Assembly: GCA_035967665.1 (NCBI GenBank)
Contig: JAYWLB010000107.1
Location: 72,201 to 136,200 of the forward strand
Reading direction: 5' to 3'
DNA length: 64,000 nt
Source of the DNA: Arctic95D-9 sp035967665
Lineage (GTDB): Bacteria > Verrucomicrobiota > Verrucomicrobiia > Verrucomicrobiales > DEV007
Every line of letters starts with the position of its first letter. Within the stretch, counting starts at the first letter, position 1. The notes under the pieces are model-generated. The model saw nothing but the letters and a program-made list of their open reading frames with translations, had not been told where the DNA came from and searched no databases. Positions 53,260 through 62,280 of the stretch are shown piece by piece. The position numbers and the translations under genes are program-made.

Positions 53260-53742
53260 TCACTTCCCATTTGCACTGCGGGGAACGATCAGCACCGGAA
53301 TGAGGCTCCTTTTCAGGACCGTCTTAGCGACGCTTCCAAGGAAGAACTCCTCGACTCTGCCCGGATGACTCGTGCCCATTAGTATCATGTCAGCCTGAAT
53401 CTCCTCCGCAAAATCGATAATCGATCCGGCGATGTCTTTCTCAATCGGCTTCATGTATCCGAACGTTTTCGCCCCCGCCTGCCGAAGCGTATCAGCCTGC
53501 CCGCGAAGTTGAGTCCGCTCCGCCTGAAGAAGCGCTTCGTGTTCAGCTAGAGTCTCACCGGGGATGAGCACCGGATACATCATCAAATCGTAGGTCAGAT
53601 CAAGATCCGGTTGAAAAATATGAACGAGATGAAGCTCCGCGGACAACCCATTTCCCATTTCCCCCGCAATTTTAAGGATATCTTCGGCTTCGTCAGCAAA
53701 GTCGACCGCTACCAGTATTTTTTGAATCGAGTGTGTGTCCAT
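53260..53742 (-). CDS. Universal stress protein (UspA family)
   Basis: A 160-residue single-domain Usp. The ATG at 53742 is chosen because QKILVAVDFADEAEDIL is the usual N-terminus; an upstream start at 53841 is in frame. GGAGG lies directly against the ATG, an unusually short spacing. The ATP-binding pattern GTSHPGRVEEFFLGSVAKTVLKRSLIPVLIV is complete. It is divergent from a second Usp gene across 167 bases. Confidence 0.9.
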   Translation of the reverse strand: MDTHSIQKILVAVDFADEAEDILKIAGEMGNGLSAELHLVHIFQPDLDLTYDLMMYPVLIPGETLAEHEALLQAERTQLRGQADTLRQAGAKTFGYMKPIEKDIAGSIIDFAEEIQADMILMGTSHPGRVEEFFLGSVAKTVLKRSLIPVLIVPRSANGK

Positions 53743-53909
53743 CCTCCCAGAGTATAAGGATTTCAACCAATTCACTCTTCCAAATTTGTCCGGAACCACG
53801 CATCCCTTGTGAACCTCCCGAAAACGCGGCATCCAACCCAAACAATCCGTGCGCCCGATTCAACAATGGAAGAAGAGCGCCCGATCCAATTCATGTCGAA
53901 ACTGTCTCC

Positions 53910-54761
53910 ATGGAAAAGCCGATCAAACGAATACTGGTGCCACTCGACCCGTCGATGTATGCCGACGCGGCCACAAAAACAGCCTGTCGTATCGCGAAGG
54001 AACACGGCGCTGAAGTCGGCGGTGTCGCTGTTCTCGACTCCAGCGAAATCACCTCCAGCCTGGTGCCGAAAGTGGGCCCCTACTACCCGATGATGCTTGA
54101 AGCGGTGCAAAAGAAAAAGCAGCACGCCGGTCACATCCTGGAGGACTGTCTGGCCCGTTTCGCCGCCACCTGCGAGGAGGAGGGAGTGAAACACTTCGAG
54201 ACCAAATGGGAAGGCCTTCCCGTAAAGAAACTATTGGCGTCCTCAATATTCTACGATCTCATCGTGATTGGGCTGGAAACCTTTTTCCACTTCGAAACCC
54301 GGGGAGAAGATGAGGACAACGGCCAAAGTCTCGAAGAGATCCTCGATCAGACGATCACACCGGTCATCGCGGTTCCCGCAAGCGGCCTCGCGAATTTCAA
54401 TCGGACCCTCATCACCTTCGATGGCAGTCTTGCTTCAGCCAGGGCGCTTCAGGACTTTTCAAAATTCGCACAGCCTTTCGATTTTGAGATCACCATTTTC
54501 GTCGCAGGCAAACCCAAAGAGGAAGCTGACTTCCTGCTCACCGAAGCAACAGAATTCCTCGGAGCCCACGGCCTCAAAAAGGTAACAACTCGAGAGGAGC
54601 TCCAGCCAATCGAAACCAGTCTCAGCCCTGATTTCATCGAGTCCTTTGACCTCGTTGTTGCCGGAATCCATTCGAGGCGGGCGATCAAAGATTTCTTCGT
54701 CGGCAGCTTTGCTAAAAATCTCATCCAAAAAGGAACCAAACCTCTCTTTCTATCCCACTAA
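53910..54761 (+). CDS. Tandem universal stress protein
   Basis: A 283-residue protein with two Usp domains (1-150 and about 155-283). The frame reads upstream to 53733, but RILVPLDPSMYADAATKTAC shows the true N-terminus at the ATG at 53910. The second domain ends with GIHSRRAIKDFFVGSFAKNLIQKGTKPLFL, a good nucleotide-binding loop; the first has an altered loop (GLETFFHFETRGEDEDNGQS), so it may not bind ATP. Such tandem Usps occur in low-oxygen and starvation islands. It is followed 9 bases later by the rhodanese gene. Confidence 0.88.
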   Translation: MEKPIKRILVPLDPSMYADAATKTACRIAKEHGAEVGGVAVLDSSEITSSLVPKVGPYYPMMLEAVQKKKQHAGHILEDCLARFAATCEEEGVKHFETKWEGLPVKKLLASSIFYDLIVIGLETFFHFETRGEDEDNGQSLEEILDQTITPVIAVPASGLANFNRTLITFDGSLASARALQDFSKFAQPFDFEITIFVAGKPKEEADFLLTEATEFLGAHGLKKVTTREELQPIETSLSPDFIESFDLVVAGIHSRRAIKDFFVGSFAKNLIQKGTKPLFLSH

Positions 54762-54770
54762 CAAAACGCA

Positions 54771-55226
54771 ATGATTACCGAGAGTTTTCTTCTTACCATC
54801 ATCGTCTTTCTTCTCATTGCAGCCATCTGGTTCTTTGTAGAGGAGATTTGGGATCTCGCACTCTTCGCGCGGCGATCGCCACAGAAGGAAGTCAAAAACC
54901 TTTCGACACTCCGCGCTCTCAGCCTTTTTGAGCACCACGACGAAATCGTCGCCGTGGATGTGAGACCTTACGGTTCTTTCAAAGAACGAAGACTTCCCCG
55001 GGCACTCAGCGCCCCCTACGTCGACGATTCACTTGATACAGCGAATCTGGACTGCCTTGATCCTGACAAACCGATTCTAATTTATTGTGACGGCGGCTAT
55101 CGCAGCCGTCGTGCCGTTGGAGCATTCGTCGACGCCGGGTTCAAAAAGGTCTTTCACCTGAACCGCGGTCTCATGATGTGGCGCCTCTTCGGAGGCCCAA
55201 CCGAAACCGACTCCACTCCGCCGTAA
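54771..55226 (+). CDS. Membrane-anchored rhodanese-like protein
   Basis: A 151-residue protein: one N-terminal membrane helix (ESFLLTIIVFLLIAAIWFFV) and a rhodanese domain from about 50. VDVRPYGSFKERRLPRALSAPYVDD and ILIYCDGGYRSRRA match the family; the catalytic Cys lies in YCDGGYRSR. It could handle sulfane sulfur at the inner membrane. It probably forms an operon with the tandem Usp gene. Confidence 0.87.
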   Translation: MITESFLLTIIVFLLIAAIWFFVEEIWDLALFARRSPQKEVKNLSTLRALSLFEHHDEIVAVDVRPYGSFKERRLPRALSAPYVDDSLDTANLDCLDPDKPILIYCDGGYRSRRAVGAFVDAGFKKVFHLNRGLMMWRLFGGPTETDSTPP

Positions 55227-55255
55227 GGAGGAATGCCGCCAGGCGATGCCCATTC

Positions 55256-55286
55256 AACAGGGTTAGGTCGTCCAGTCAACCCTGTT
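55256..55286. terminator. Bidirectional terminator hairpin
   Basis: AACAGGGTT (55256-55264) and AACCCTGTT (55278-55286) form a perfect 9-bp stem with a 13-base loop, followed by TTTC on the plus strand and preceded by C on the other. It lies between the rhodanese stop and the convergent cytochrome gene. Confidence 0.5.
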
Positions 55287-55346
55287 TCATTCCGCCTCAT
55301 AACGACCTCAAAATCAGAGTTTCACACGGGGCCCGCTACAACTTCT

Positions 55347-55817
55347 TCACCACTCCTTCAAATCCCGTGGGTGAACGAGTCGAACCGATTTCGGCCACTT
55401 CGCCCCTTCTTCAATCCACCGGCGCAGGATCTCCATCCGCACTCCCCAGATTTTATCCGGGGCCGGAGGCATCGAACCGAAGTGGGCCCCGTCAATCGTG
55501 AGAACCTTGATGAGCAGACTGTCGTCAGGGCTCCCCGGTACGATCACCGGGGGATGAACTCCTGTGGTGAGAGCCAACTCGCGGGTCTCCAGATTCAAAT
55601 TTCCATTTTGCGGAGCGCTTTCACTGTTGTGGCACTCCAGACAATTAATGATCAGAATAGGACGGACGTTTTTTTCGAAGTCTATTTTCCCATCCGGAAC
55701 CTTGCTCGGCCAGGATGGATAAGGCTCCGCTTCCGTTACCACCTCCTGCTTGCAGGCACTCACTGACAGAAGCATCGCAGACGCGAAGAGAGAAAAGTAG
55801 CGCACGGAATGGATCAT
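55347..55817 (-). CDS. Planctomycete-type cytochrome c lipoprotein (PSCyt1-like)
   Basis: A 156-residue protein with a lipobox (LLSVSAC, Cys at residue 22). IDFEKNVRPILIINCLECHNSE carries the haem site CxxCH. GNLNLETRELALT, IVPGSPDDSLLIKVL and FGSMPPAPDKI are the standard motifs of the PSCyt1 domain, which in PVC bacteria is usually part of a larger DUF1553-type protein. Here it stands alone. It would act in the envelope as an electron carrier or sensor. Confidence 0.85.
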   Translation of the reverse strand: MIHSVRYFSLFASAMLLSVSACKQEVVTEAEPYPSWPSKVPDGKIDFEKNVRPILIINCLECHNSESAPQNGNLNLETRELALTTGVHPPVIVPGSPDDSLLIKVLTIDGAHFGSMPPAPDKIWGVRMEILRRWIEEGAKWPKSVRLVHPRDLKEW

Positions 55818-55896
55818 CCCCCACTCTGCCGGAAAAAGTCGCTTTCTTCTCTCCGAATATTGCGAATCGCTACGCAGATATGGTCCTGAGAAACAA

Positions 55897-55968
55897 TATC
55901 CCCGACAGGAATCGAACCTGTATCTAAGGTTTAGGAAACCCTTGTTCTATCCGTTGAACTACGGGGAC
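55897..55968 (-). tRNA. tRNA-Arg (anticodon CCU)
   Basis: On the minus strand the acceptor stem GTCCCCG pairs with CGGGGAT, discriminator A. The anticodon stem AGGGT/ACCTT (one G-U pair) encloses TTCCTAA with anticodon CCT. The T arm ACAGG-TTCGATT-CCTGT is intact. CCA is not encoded. Confidence 0.93.
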
Positions 55969-56047
55969 GTTGAGAACGCGGAAAGCTACACCGAGAGCGG
56001 AAGTGCTCAAGTGCATCTTGCCGAAGCAATTAAGAATCTGAAATCAC

Positions 56048-57589
56048 TCAATACTTCACTCCGGTCAGGGCGGCCCAGGCTTCCCATTTTTCCCTCATCT
56101 GGGTGACTTTCGAGACGTGCTCGGCTGAGACGTCGCGGGTTTCGCTCCTGTCGAGATTGAGATTGTATAGCTCCCACTCCTTTTTGCCTTTCGCTTCCCA
56201 GACCAGCTTCCAGTTTCCTTCGAGAATCGCGCGATTTTTTGCCCAGTTCCAGAATAACGGTGCAGGTCGTTTGATCGCTTCCCCGGTTCCGCTCAAAACA
56301 GGCAAAAGGGAGATGCCCTCCTCCTGTATGATTGCCTCACCTTTTCTCGACTGAGGGTATTCCGCACCTGCGAGGTCGAGAAAGGTGGGCATGAAATCAA
56401 TGATGTGACCGACCTGATCCGAGACACTTCCCGCCTTGATGCCCTCCGGCCAACGCACCACCATGGGCGTCGCGACACCCCCTTCGTGGGTCGTTGATTT
56501 ATAGCGTTGCAAAGGGGTATTCTGAGCGTAGGCCCAATGGGGTCCGCAATGGGCGTAGTGATCGGCCGGCCCCACCTTTTTGTCTGTCTGCCGGCCTCCG
56601 GGCTGCTCAGGACAGCCTCCATTGTCCGAAAGAAAGAGGATCACCGTGTTCTCATCTACCCCGAGTTCTTCCAGCGCCTTGAGCAATCTCCCGATGTTTT
56701 GATCCATGTTATCGACCATGGCGGCATAGACCTCCATCCGGCTGGATTCCCAGGCTCGCTCTTCTGCAGGAATTTCCTCCCAGGGGATATTGTCAGGATT
56801 GGGCCCCGTTTCCGGATAATGGGCCGGATCGATGATTCCCATTTCAATCTGACGTTTGCGCCGCTCCTCCCGAAGCGCATCCCAACCGGCGTCGTAGCGC
56901 CCTTTGTATTTGGCAATATCCTCCGGCTTTGCATGCAGGGGGTAATGAGGAGCGGTGTAGGCGAGGTAATGGAAAAACGGTTTACCGGATTTCACCTGCG
57001 CCTTGATCGTGGCGATGGCGTGATCGGTAAAGGCTTCCGTGGTGTAGAAGCCTTCGGGAAACTCAGTGATCCGCCTGTCATCTTCTCCGAAAAATCGTGT
57101 CTTCCCCCCTTTAAATTCGGGGTCGGGAAGGTTGGGATTGAAAAAATTGCTGCACCCGTCCCAGAGTCCGTAGCTTTTCTGAAACCCCCGATCAAAGGGC
57201 CGATGAGGTGCTTTGCTGCCATTGTGCCATTTCCCGCTCATTCCCGTTTCGTAACCGGCATCTCCCAGCGCCTCACCGAGGGTAATCATATTGGCGTTGA
57301 GCAGCTCGATGCCCTTCCCCCCGTTTCGCGGATAAATTCCGGTCAACAAACTCGCCCGGGTCGTGGTACACTTCGCGTTGTTGTAAAAACGGGTGAAGCG
57401 CATGCCCTCCCCTGCGATTCGATCGATGTTAGGTGTCGCTATCTCACCGCCAAAACATCCGATATCCGACCACCCCATATCGTCAGCCATCATCAGAATG
57501 ATATTCGGACGGGCTGTTTCCGCTGCCGGCAGCAACGCGGAACCAAGGCAGATGGACACAATCAATGTGAGCAAATACGAAGTCTTCAT
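56048..57589 (-). CDS. Secreted sulfatase, CTTTR-type active site
   Basis: A 513-residue sulfatase with a signal peptide (MKTSYLLTLIVSICLGSALL). PNIILMMADDMGWSDIGCFG supplies the Ca-binding Asp pair. The formylglycine site is CTTTRASLLTG with Cys at residue 74; Thr replaces the Pro of the common CxPxR, a variant seen in other PVC sulfatases. GMSGKWHNG and VILFLSDNGGCPEQPGG complete the site. It is divergent from the carbohydrate-binding-like protein, which may share its promoter region (57590-57696). Substrate unknown. Confidence 0.9.
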   Translation of the reverse strand: MKTSYLLTLIVSICLGSALLPAAETARPNIILMMADDMGWSDIGCFGGEIATPNIDRIAGEGMRFTRFYNNAKCTTTRASLLTGIYPRNGGKGIELLNANMITLGEALGDAGYETGMSGKWHNGSKAPHRPFDRGFQKSYGLWDGCSNFFNPNLPDPEFKGGKTRFFGEDDRRITEFPEGFYTTEAFTDHAIATIKAQVKSGKPFFHYLAYTAPHYPLHAKPEDIAKYKGRYDAGWDALREERRKRQIEMGIIDPAHYPETGPNPDNIPWEEIPAEERAWESSRMEVYAAMVDNMDQNIGRLLKALEELGVDENTVILFLSDNGGCPEQPGGRQTDKKVGPADHYAHCGPHWAYAQNTPLQRYKSTTHEGGVATPMVVRWPEGIKAGSVSDQVGHIIDFMPTFLDLAGAEYPQSRKGEAIIQEEGISLLPVLSGTGEAIKRPAPLFWNWAKNRAILEGNWKLVWEAKGKKEWELYNLNLDRSETRDVSAEHVSKVTQMREKWEAWAALTGVKY

Positions 57590-57696
57590 AGCACAGAAAT
57601 GCTAGCCGGTGATCCCGATATCAGCGAGCCGCAATCGCGCTTCATCACGGTTTTCTGAGGTTGCGGTGCCGTTCACGTTCCGATAGACTCACGCCG

Positions 57697-58644
57697 ATGA
57701 AACGCGCCCTCACCCTACCTGCAGTCCTGACACTGAGTGTATCGACCCTGAGTCTCTCACTCTCTTCCGCGGAGGAGGCAGGCACAACCAACGTCCCCCC
57801 GGATCCTTTTGGCGATCTCGCAACGCAAAAGGAAGTCCCCGATTATTCGATCGAAGTGGACCGGGAAAGGGGCAGTTTTTACCTCGACGCTAAAGAGGGA
57901 CAGTACCAGCCGGGAAGCCATTTCGGCAACTGGCACTGGACCGCCAACGCGCCACGCGAAGGCAATTATTACGTTGGGCTGAAATACGATTCCTCCCGCC
58001 CCAAACTCGGAGTGCAGGTAAAGATCGGCGACATCGCGACTTTGAAAAGCTACGCGGCGAGAACCAACAGTCTGAGCAACGACGAGCCAATGATCCTCGG
58101 AACCGCTCACTTCCCTAAAAAGGGGGATTATCCGGTTTTTCTTCTCACGGGAGATCAATCCAATGTTCCCGCGTTTCAAGTGAAGGGAATCCAATTCATT
58201 CCGGCTCCGGAAAGTGAGCCTATGGGACAGTCAATCGACGGGATGATTCATCTCGACGCAAAGTCAGCGACGACTTATGCGGAGATGATGCGCTACGAAA
58301 CAAAGCCGGAGAAAGACTGCCTCGGCTACTGGATCCATCCGGAAGACTGGGCGGAGTGGAAGTTCGGAGTGAGCGATCCCGGGAAATTCAAGGTTTCAGT
58401 GACCTATGGCTGCGGCGGCGGAAATGAAGGCAGCGAAATCGCCCTGCTCGCAAACGATAAGAAATTCAATTTCACGGTCGAAGACACCGGCGGGTTTCAG
58501 GAATGGAAAACGATCGAACTGGGAACGGTGGACTTTGACATCGTCGGTGAACAGAAAATTGCGATTCTCCCCCAGAGCCAGGCGGCTAAAGGGATCATGG
58601 ACATCAAAGAAGTGCTGTTAACGCCGGTGGGAAGCGCCGAATGA
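57697..58644 (+). CDS. Exported protein with two carbohydrate-binding-like domains (DUF5077-type)
   Basis: A 315-residue protein; the ATG at 57697 starts a signal peptide (LPAVLTLSVSTLSLSLSSAEE). Residues about 45-165 (GSHFGNWHWTANAPREGNYYVGLKYDSSRP) and about 190-310 (RYETKPEKDCLGYWIHPEDWAEWKF and VEDTGGFQEWKTIELGTVDF) each resemble CBM6/35- or DUF5077-like beta-sandwich domains often attached to fucosidases and sulfatases in PVC bacteria. No catalytic domain is present. It overlaps the next gene by four bases. Confidence 0.72.
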   Translation: MKRALTLPAVLTLSVSTLSLSLSSAEEAGTTNVPPDPFGDLATQKEVPDYSIEVDRERGSFYLDAKEGQYQPGSHFGNWHWTANAPREGNYYVGLKYDSSRPKLGVQVKIGDIATLKSYAARTNSLSNDEPMILGTAHFPKKGDYPVFLLTGDQSNVPAFQVKGIQFIPAPESEPMGQSIDGMIHLDAKSATTYAEMMRYETKPEKDCLGYWIHPEDWAEWKFGVSDPGKFKVSVTYGCGGGNEGSEIALLANDKKFNFTVEDTGGFQEWKTIELGTVDFDIVGEQKIAILPQSQAAKGIMDIKEVLLTPVGSAE

Positions 58645-59594
58645 AATCGGAAAGTCCTGTATCCTACTCAGGGCTGCTCGAAAAAGCCGCGGCGACGAAG
58701 GATTTTTCGGATCGATTCAGCCCTGTGTTTGTGCGCGATCTGCGCCGGGGCTTGAGAAGTGATTTCTTCGTCTGGACCTTTGTCATCACGCATGTCATCG
58801 CTCTAATCGCCTCGCTGGCGGAATGGGCCATTACCCAGTTCCTCGGAACCGTCGGAGTCGGGTCGACATTTTCGTTTCTCTTTATCGGAACGATCTGGTT
58901 TGTCTTCTCGATCATACTCCCGCTTTCAATGTTCAAAGCCCTCACCCCTGAGGTTGGCAATACGAGAAACATCGAGCTGCTTTTGACGTCTAATCTGAAA
59001 CGGTGGCAAATTGTCAGGGGAAAGCTCTATGTGGAGATGGCGCTCAGCGCGTTGCTTCTCTTTTCCCTGCTCCCCTACGTTCTCATTCGTTACTTCCTCG
59101 GTGGAGTCGAGCTTTTCACCACTCTCGGAATTATCGTCGGCATCCTCGTCAGCAATGGTGTATTCAGCTCCATTGTCATCGGTGCCTCGGGGTTTCAAAG
59201 CACGGCAGGACGCGTTTTTCTCATCATTGCCCTCGGGGTCGTCTCTATGATGCTTTCGAGTTCGGTCAGTATGGCGGCAGTGACCGGGATCGTCGCTTCC
59301 GGGATCTTTCTCTTTTTCACCTCGGTTCTCTCAATTGCCGTCATCGTCGTCTACTCCCTCCAGATTGGGCGGGCCCGGTTGAAAGTAGCCGAGAATCCCG
59401 TCGACCCGCCGTCGTCTGCGCTCGTTTTTATCGTCATATTCCTCCTTCCGATGGTGAATGGAATCGTCGCGGCGGTATCAGGCGCAATCGGTTCTGCTAT
59501 ATTGTTAGCACTGGTTCTAACGCTCGGACTTCTCATGGATTCGGAACGCGAACGGAAAGAAAAGTTGCGCATCGCGGCGTCCTCGCCTCAATAG
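58641..59594 (+). CDS. ABC-2-like multi-spanning membrane protein
   Basis: A 317-residue protein with about seven hydrophobic segments after a polar N-terminus (KAAATKDFSDRFSPVFVRDLRRGLRS). The layout, with RGLRS-type basic start and EVGNTRNIELLLTSNLKRWQIVRGKLYVEM, is like ABC-2 type permeases (NosY/CcmB-like). No ATPase gene is adjacent. Its ATG overlaps the preceding exported-protein stop by four bases, so the two are probably co-translated. Specific function unknown. Confidence 0.65.
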   Translation: MKSESPVSYSGLLEKAAATKDFSDRFSPVFVRDLRRGLRSDFFVWTFVITHVIALIASLAEWAITQFLGTVGVGSTFSFLFIGTIWFVFSIILPLSMFKALTPEVGNTRNIELLLTSNLKRWQIVRGKLYVEMALSALLLFSLLPYVLIRYFLGGVELFTTLGIIVGILVSNGVFSSIVIGASGFQSTAGRVFLIIALGVVSMMLSSSVSMAAVTGIVASGIFLFFTSVLSIAVIVVYSLQIGRARLKVAENPVDPPSSALVFIVIFLLPMVNGIVAAVSGAIGSAILLALVLTLGLLMDSERERKEKLRIAASSPQ

Positions 59595-59604
59595 ATATAA
59601 CTCT

Positions 59605-60120
59605 ATGGTGAACTCTGAACTTTATTCGACAATCCTCCAGGCCTTTCGCGAGGCGGGTTGGGCATTTACAGAAGTGGACGGTCGCGAGGTGATCCGCGCA
59701 GGCTTTGAAGCGCACCACACACGAGTGGAACTCCACCTTCAGGCTTTCGAACCTCTCGCAGCCGTATCCGTGGTTTCCGAATCCCCGAACGGGGCATCGA
59801 ATCCCCTCCACCGGGACCGGCTTTGCGAACTGGCGATGAGAGTAAACCGCACTCTCACAGTGGGTAATTTCGAAATGGACTGGGAGACAGGACGTCTGGG
59901 ATTCCGCGCCACAAACCTTTTCCCCACCCCCCAGGGTGATCTCAAAATCATACAGGGACTTGTTCACAACACCGTGGGCGAAATGGACCGGATTGCCCCG
60001 CTTGAATCGATTATCCTGAAGGCAGAAGGGCCGGAATTAGCAGCTCTCGATATCGGCAAATTGATGCAACGCGAAGATCTCATTCCGGACATTCCGAAGC
60101 GTGACACCTCCCCTTCCTGA
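59605..60120 (+). CDS. YbjN-domain protein
   Basis: A 171-residue soluble protein with the YbjN/type III secretion chaperone-like fold (VNSELYSTILQAFREAGWAFTEVDGREVIRAGFEAH; LCELAMRVNRTLTVGNFEMDWETGRLGFR). The family has no fixed function and has been linked to stress and motility control in enterobacteria. It starts 10 bases after the permease-like gene and its TGA stop overlaps the next ATG by one base. Confidence 0.75.
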   Translation: MVNSELYSTILQAFREAGWAFTEVDGREVIRAGFEAHHTRVELHLQAFEPLAAVSVVSESPNGASNPLHRDRLCELAMRVNRTLTVGNFEMDWETGRLGFRATNLFPTPQGDLKIIQGLVHNTVGEMDRIAPLESIILKAEGPELAALDIGKLMQREDLIPDIPKRDTSPS

Positions 60121-60842
60121 TGGATTCGGGCTATCCAGTCGAAGATGAAATTTTCGTCCTCAAAGGAGACGAAAGACTGGGACCGTATCTTATCGATGAA
60201 TTACTCGAAGGCCTTGATGAAGGTTTTTTCTCCTACGATGATGTCTGCCTCAGAAGCGGGGCCAACGAATGCGAACGCTTGAGAGAGATTCTCGACTGGG
60301 AAAAACCGGAAGAGAAAGAGGCATTGGAAGATTTTGAAGAGGAAGCTCTCTACGAAGAGGAGGAAGAGGAAGTTCTCGAGGAGGAGAACAACTCAAGAGG
60401 CCACCCCCTGAACTCCCCTTCGACCATCCTCTACGCAGGTCACCCCTCGATCTTGAATTCCCCCGGTTCCATCCTCGCTATCATGGTCGGCTTTGCCGGG
60501 GGCGTCTGGGTTTACTCGATGAATCCCTGGCTCACTCTTTCCGGGTTTCTCGCGGGAATCCTGGCGCTCATCAATCTGAGCGTAATCCGTTTCACGAGCG
60601 ACTACCACATCACCCCGAAGCGCATCGAGGTCACGCGGGGGCTCATCACGCGAAGTTCCAACGAAATACGCATTCAGGATATTCGGGCGATCAATGTCTC
60701 CTGTCGCGGGCTCCTCGGTGTTATCGGCATCGGGACGGTCGATTTTTTTACCGCCGGTGATGATCCGGAGGTGACCTTCAACCAGGTCTGGGCCGCGAAG
60801 AAAGTCAAAGTCCTCGTTCGGCGAATTCAGGACACTCTCTAA
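60120..60842 (+). CDS. GYF_2-like and bacterial PH (bPH2) membrane protein
   Basis: A 240-residue protein. Residues 8-60 (IFVLKGDERLGPYLIDELLEGL) resemble the GYF_2 domain. A very acidic linker follows, rich in Glu (residues about 62-94, including EEEEEEVLEEE). Two membrane helices are at about 118-156, and YHITPKRIEVTRGLITRSSNEIRIQDIRAINV begins the bPH2 (DUF304) domain. It probably sits in the inner membrane; role unknown. The ATG overlaps the YbjN stop by one base. It is convergent with the GT39-like gene, with a 10-base gap. Confidence 0.8.
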   Translation: MDSGYPVEDEIFVLKGDERLGPYLIDELLEGLDEGFFSYDDVCLRSGANECERLREILDWEKPEEKEALEDFEEEALYEEEEEEVLEEENNSRGHPLNSPSTILYAGHPSILNSPGSILAIMVGFAGGVWVYSMNPWLTLSGFLAGILALINLSVIRFTSDYHITPKRIEVTRGLITRSSNEIRIQDIRAINVSCRGLLGVIGIGTVDFFTAGDDPEVTFNQVWAAKKVKVLVRRIQDTL

Positions 60843-60852
60843 GATCGAGGCG

Positions 60853-62280
60853 CTAGATGCCGGCTTTCTTAATGGAAATCACAATGAGCGAGGTGATCCA
60901 CACAATGGGGATTGCCATAAGCCCGCCGTAAACCCAGTTCACGAGCGTGGCACGATTCGACCGCTGCAACTGACGTCGATAGCGCTCGGCAATCCAGATA
61001 AACGAAAGGAGAACCGGAAGAAACAGAGCCGTTGTAATCGAACTTCCCGGGAAAATCGAATTTCCAACTCCGCTGTAAAACAAGGCACTGAACACGGCGA
61101 TCAAGGTAAACAGAAGCATCCACCGCGCACTCGTCCCCCGAACACGCCACACCTCTTCTCTCTGCCGGATCATCGTCCACCGGTGTATCATCGCGACGAC
61201 GAGAAAGACAAAAAAACCATAGCTCAAAATCCATCCTTTTCTCCCGAGAACACTGGATTTCACCTGCTCAAGGGCTCCTGCCCACGCCCGCGTTACAAGC
61301 TCCTCAACGCCATTTTCCCGGACAAATTTCACCAACCCGGGGCGCTGTGCCATTGTCAGGGGGGCCAGCTCCTCCCGTCCCGGATGAACGGATTGAAAAC
61401 GGAAAGCCTCTTCCGGGGAATCCAGCCAAATCTGGTAGTCCTGGTAGGAGTGGAAAGGACTCCCGAAGCGTGCATTTGAATAGCTGAGGCTGGGCCCGCA
61501 AAGCAGAATAAAAGCCGAAATCATCATCGCAAAACCCACCAGTTGATTGCTCGGACTCCAGAGATCTTCAACGGGGCGGCCTTCTCTGCGAGTCAACGCG
61601 GCAACGAAGGATCGAATCAGAGAAACGGCGACAAACGACGCCGCGAGAGGCCAGACAAGAGGCTTCGTGAGATAGCCCAATCCAAGAAGCAACCCGAAAA
61701 CGCCATACAACCAGAGTAAATTCTGCCGAATGAGACTGAGAGCACAGAGCCAGGCGAGCACGAAGAGAAGGTAAAACAAGGCATCGGGGCTGAAGTAGGC
61801 AGATCGCTCCAGAATGACCCCGAAGCCGCCCATGAGAATAATCGCGGCCGATCCGATGAACGAGAAAGCCCGTGCTGCAGCCAGTCCGAAAATGACCAGC
61901 AAAACGCAGGATAAGGTCAGATTGAACCACTTCCCCTTTTCGAAAAGCTGCTCAGGGGGAAGCCCTGCATAACCATCCAGTAACCAGGGAAAAAGCGGAC
62001 CGATGATACCATCAGTCAGTTGGGGAAACGCCCCTGACAGCTCAGCAGTGATCGAGGGAACCTCCTCCAGAGAGCCGGACGAAATCGAGGCCGACTGATA
62101 GACCGCGTCAATATAGTCAGATTGCTGCTTCGTATTTCGATCCGTATTGTGCTTTAAGACAACGACTGACCCGAGAAACATATAGGCCCAGGTATAGAGA
62201 ACGAGAAAAGCAAGATACCCTATCCAGGCTCCCCAACTCCGCTTCTTCCTGAATCCACCCGCAACGCGATCCATCTTCAT
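60853..62280 (-). CDS. GT39-like membrane glycosyltransferase-type protein
   Basis: A 475-residue protein with about ten membrane helices. A soluble loop after the first helix (HNTDRNTKQQSDYIDAVYQS) and later FSPDALFYLLFVLAWLCAL and GLGYLTKPLVWPLAASF resemble the PMT_2/ArnT-like GT-C family, which uses lipid-linked sugars. The DD/DE motif in the first loop is not clear, and the second Asp in SDYID is the only candidate. The assignment is by topology only. Its start overlaps the next gene upstream by four bases, so they form an operon with the following minus-strand genes. Confidence 0.65.
   Translation of the reverse strand: MKMDRVAGGFRKKRSWGAWIGYLAFLVLYTWAYMFLGSVVVLKHNTDRNTKQQSDYIDAVYQSASISSGSLEEVPSITAELSGAFPQLTDGIIGPLFPWLLDGYAGLPPEQLFEKGKWFNLTLSCVLLVIFGLAAARAFSFIGSAAIILMGGFGVILERSAYFSPDALFYLLFVLAWLCALSLIRQNLLWLYGVFGLLLGLGYLTKPLVWPLAASFVAVSLIRSFVAALTRREGRPVEDLWSPSNQLVGFAMMISAFILLCGPSLSYSNARFGSPFHSYQDYQIWLDSPEEAFRFQSVHPGREELAPLTMAQRPGLVKFVRENGVEELVTRAWAGALEQVKSSVLGRKGWILSYGFFVFLVVAMIHRWTMIRQREEVWRVRGTSARWMLLFTLIAVFSALFYSGVGNSIFPGSSITTALFLPVLLSFIWIAERYRRQLQRSNRATLVNWVYGGLMAIPIVWITSLIVISIKKAGI

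Noticed and set aside
53003..53263. Two short open frames on opposite strands in the kinase-Usp gap
   Set aside because: They overlap each other, show no family features, and fit chance open frames in a promoter region.
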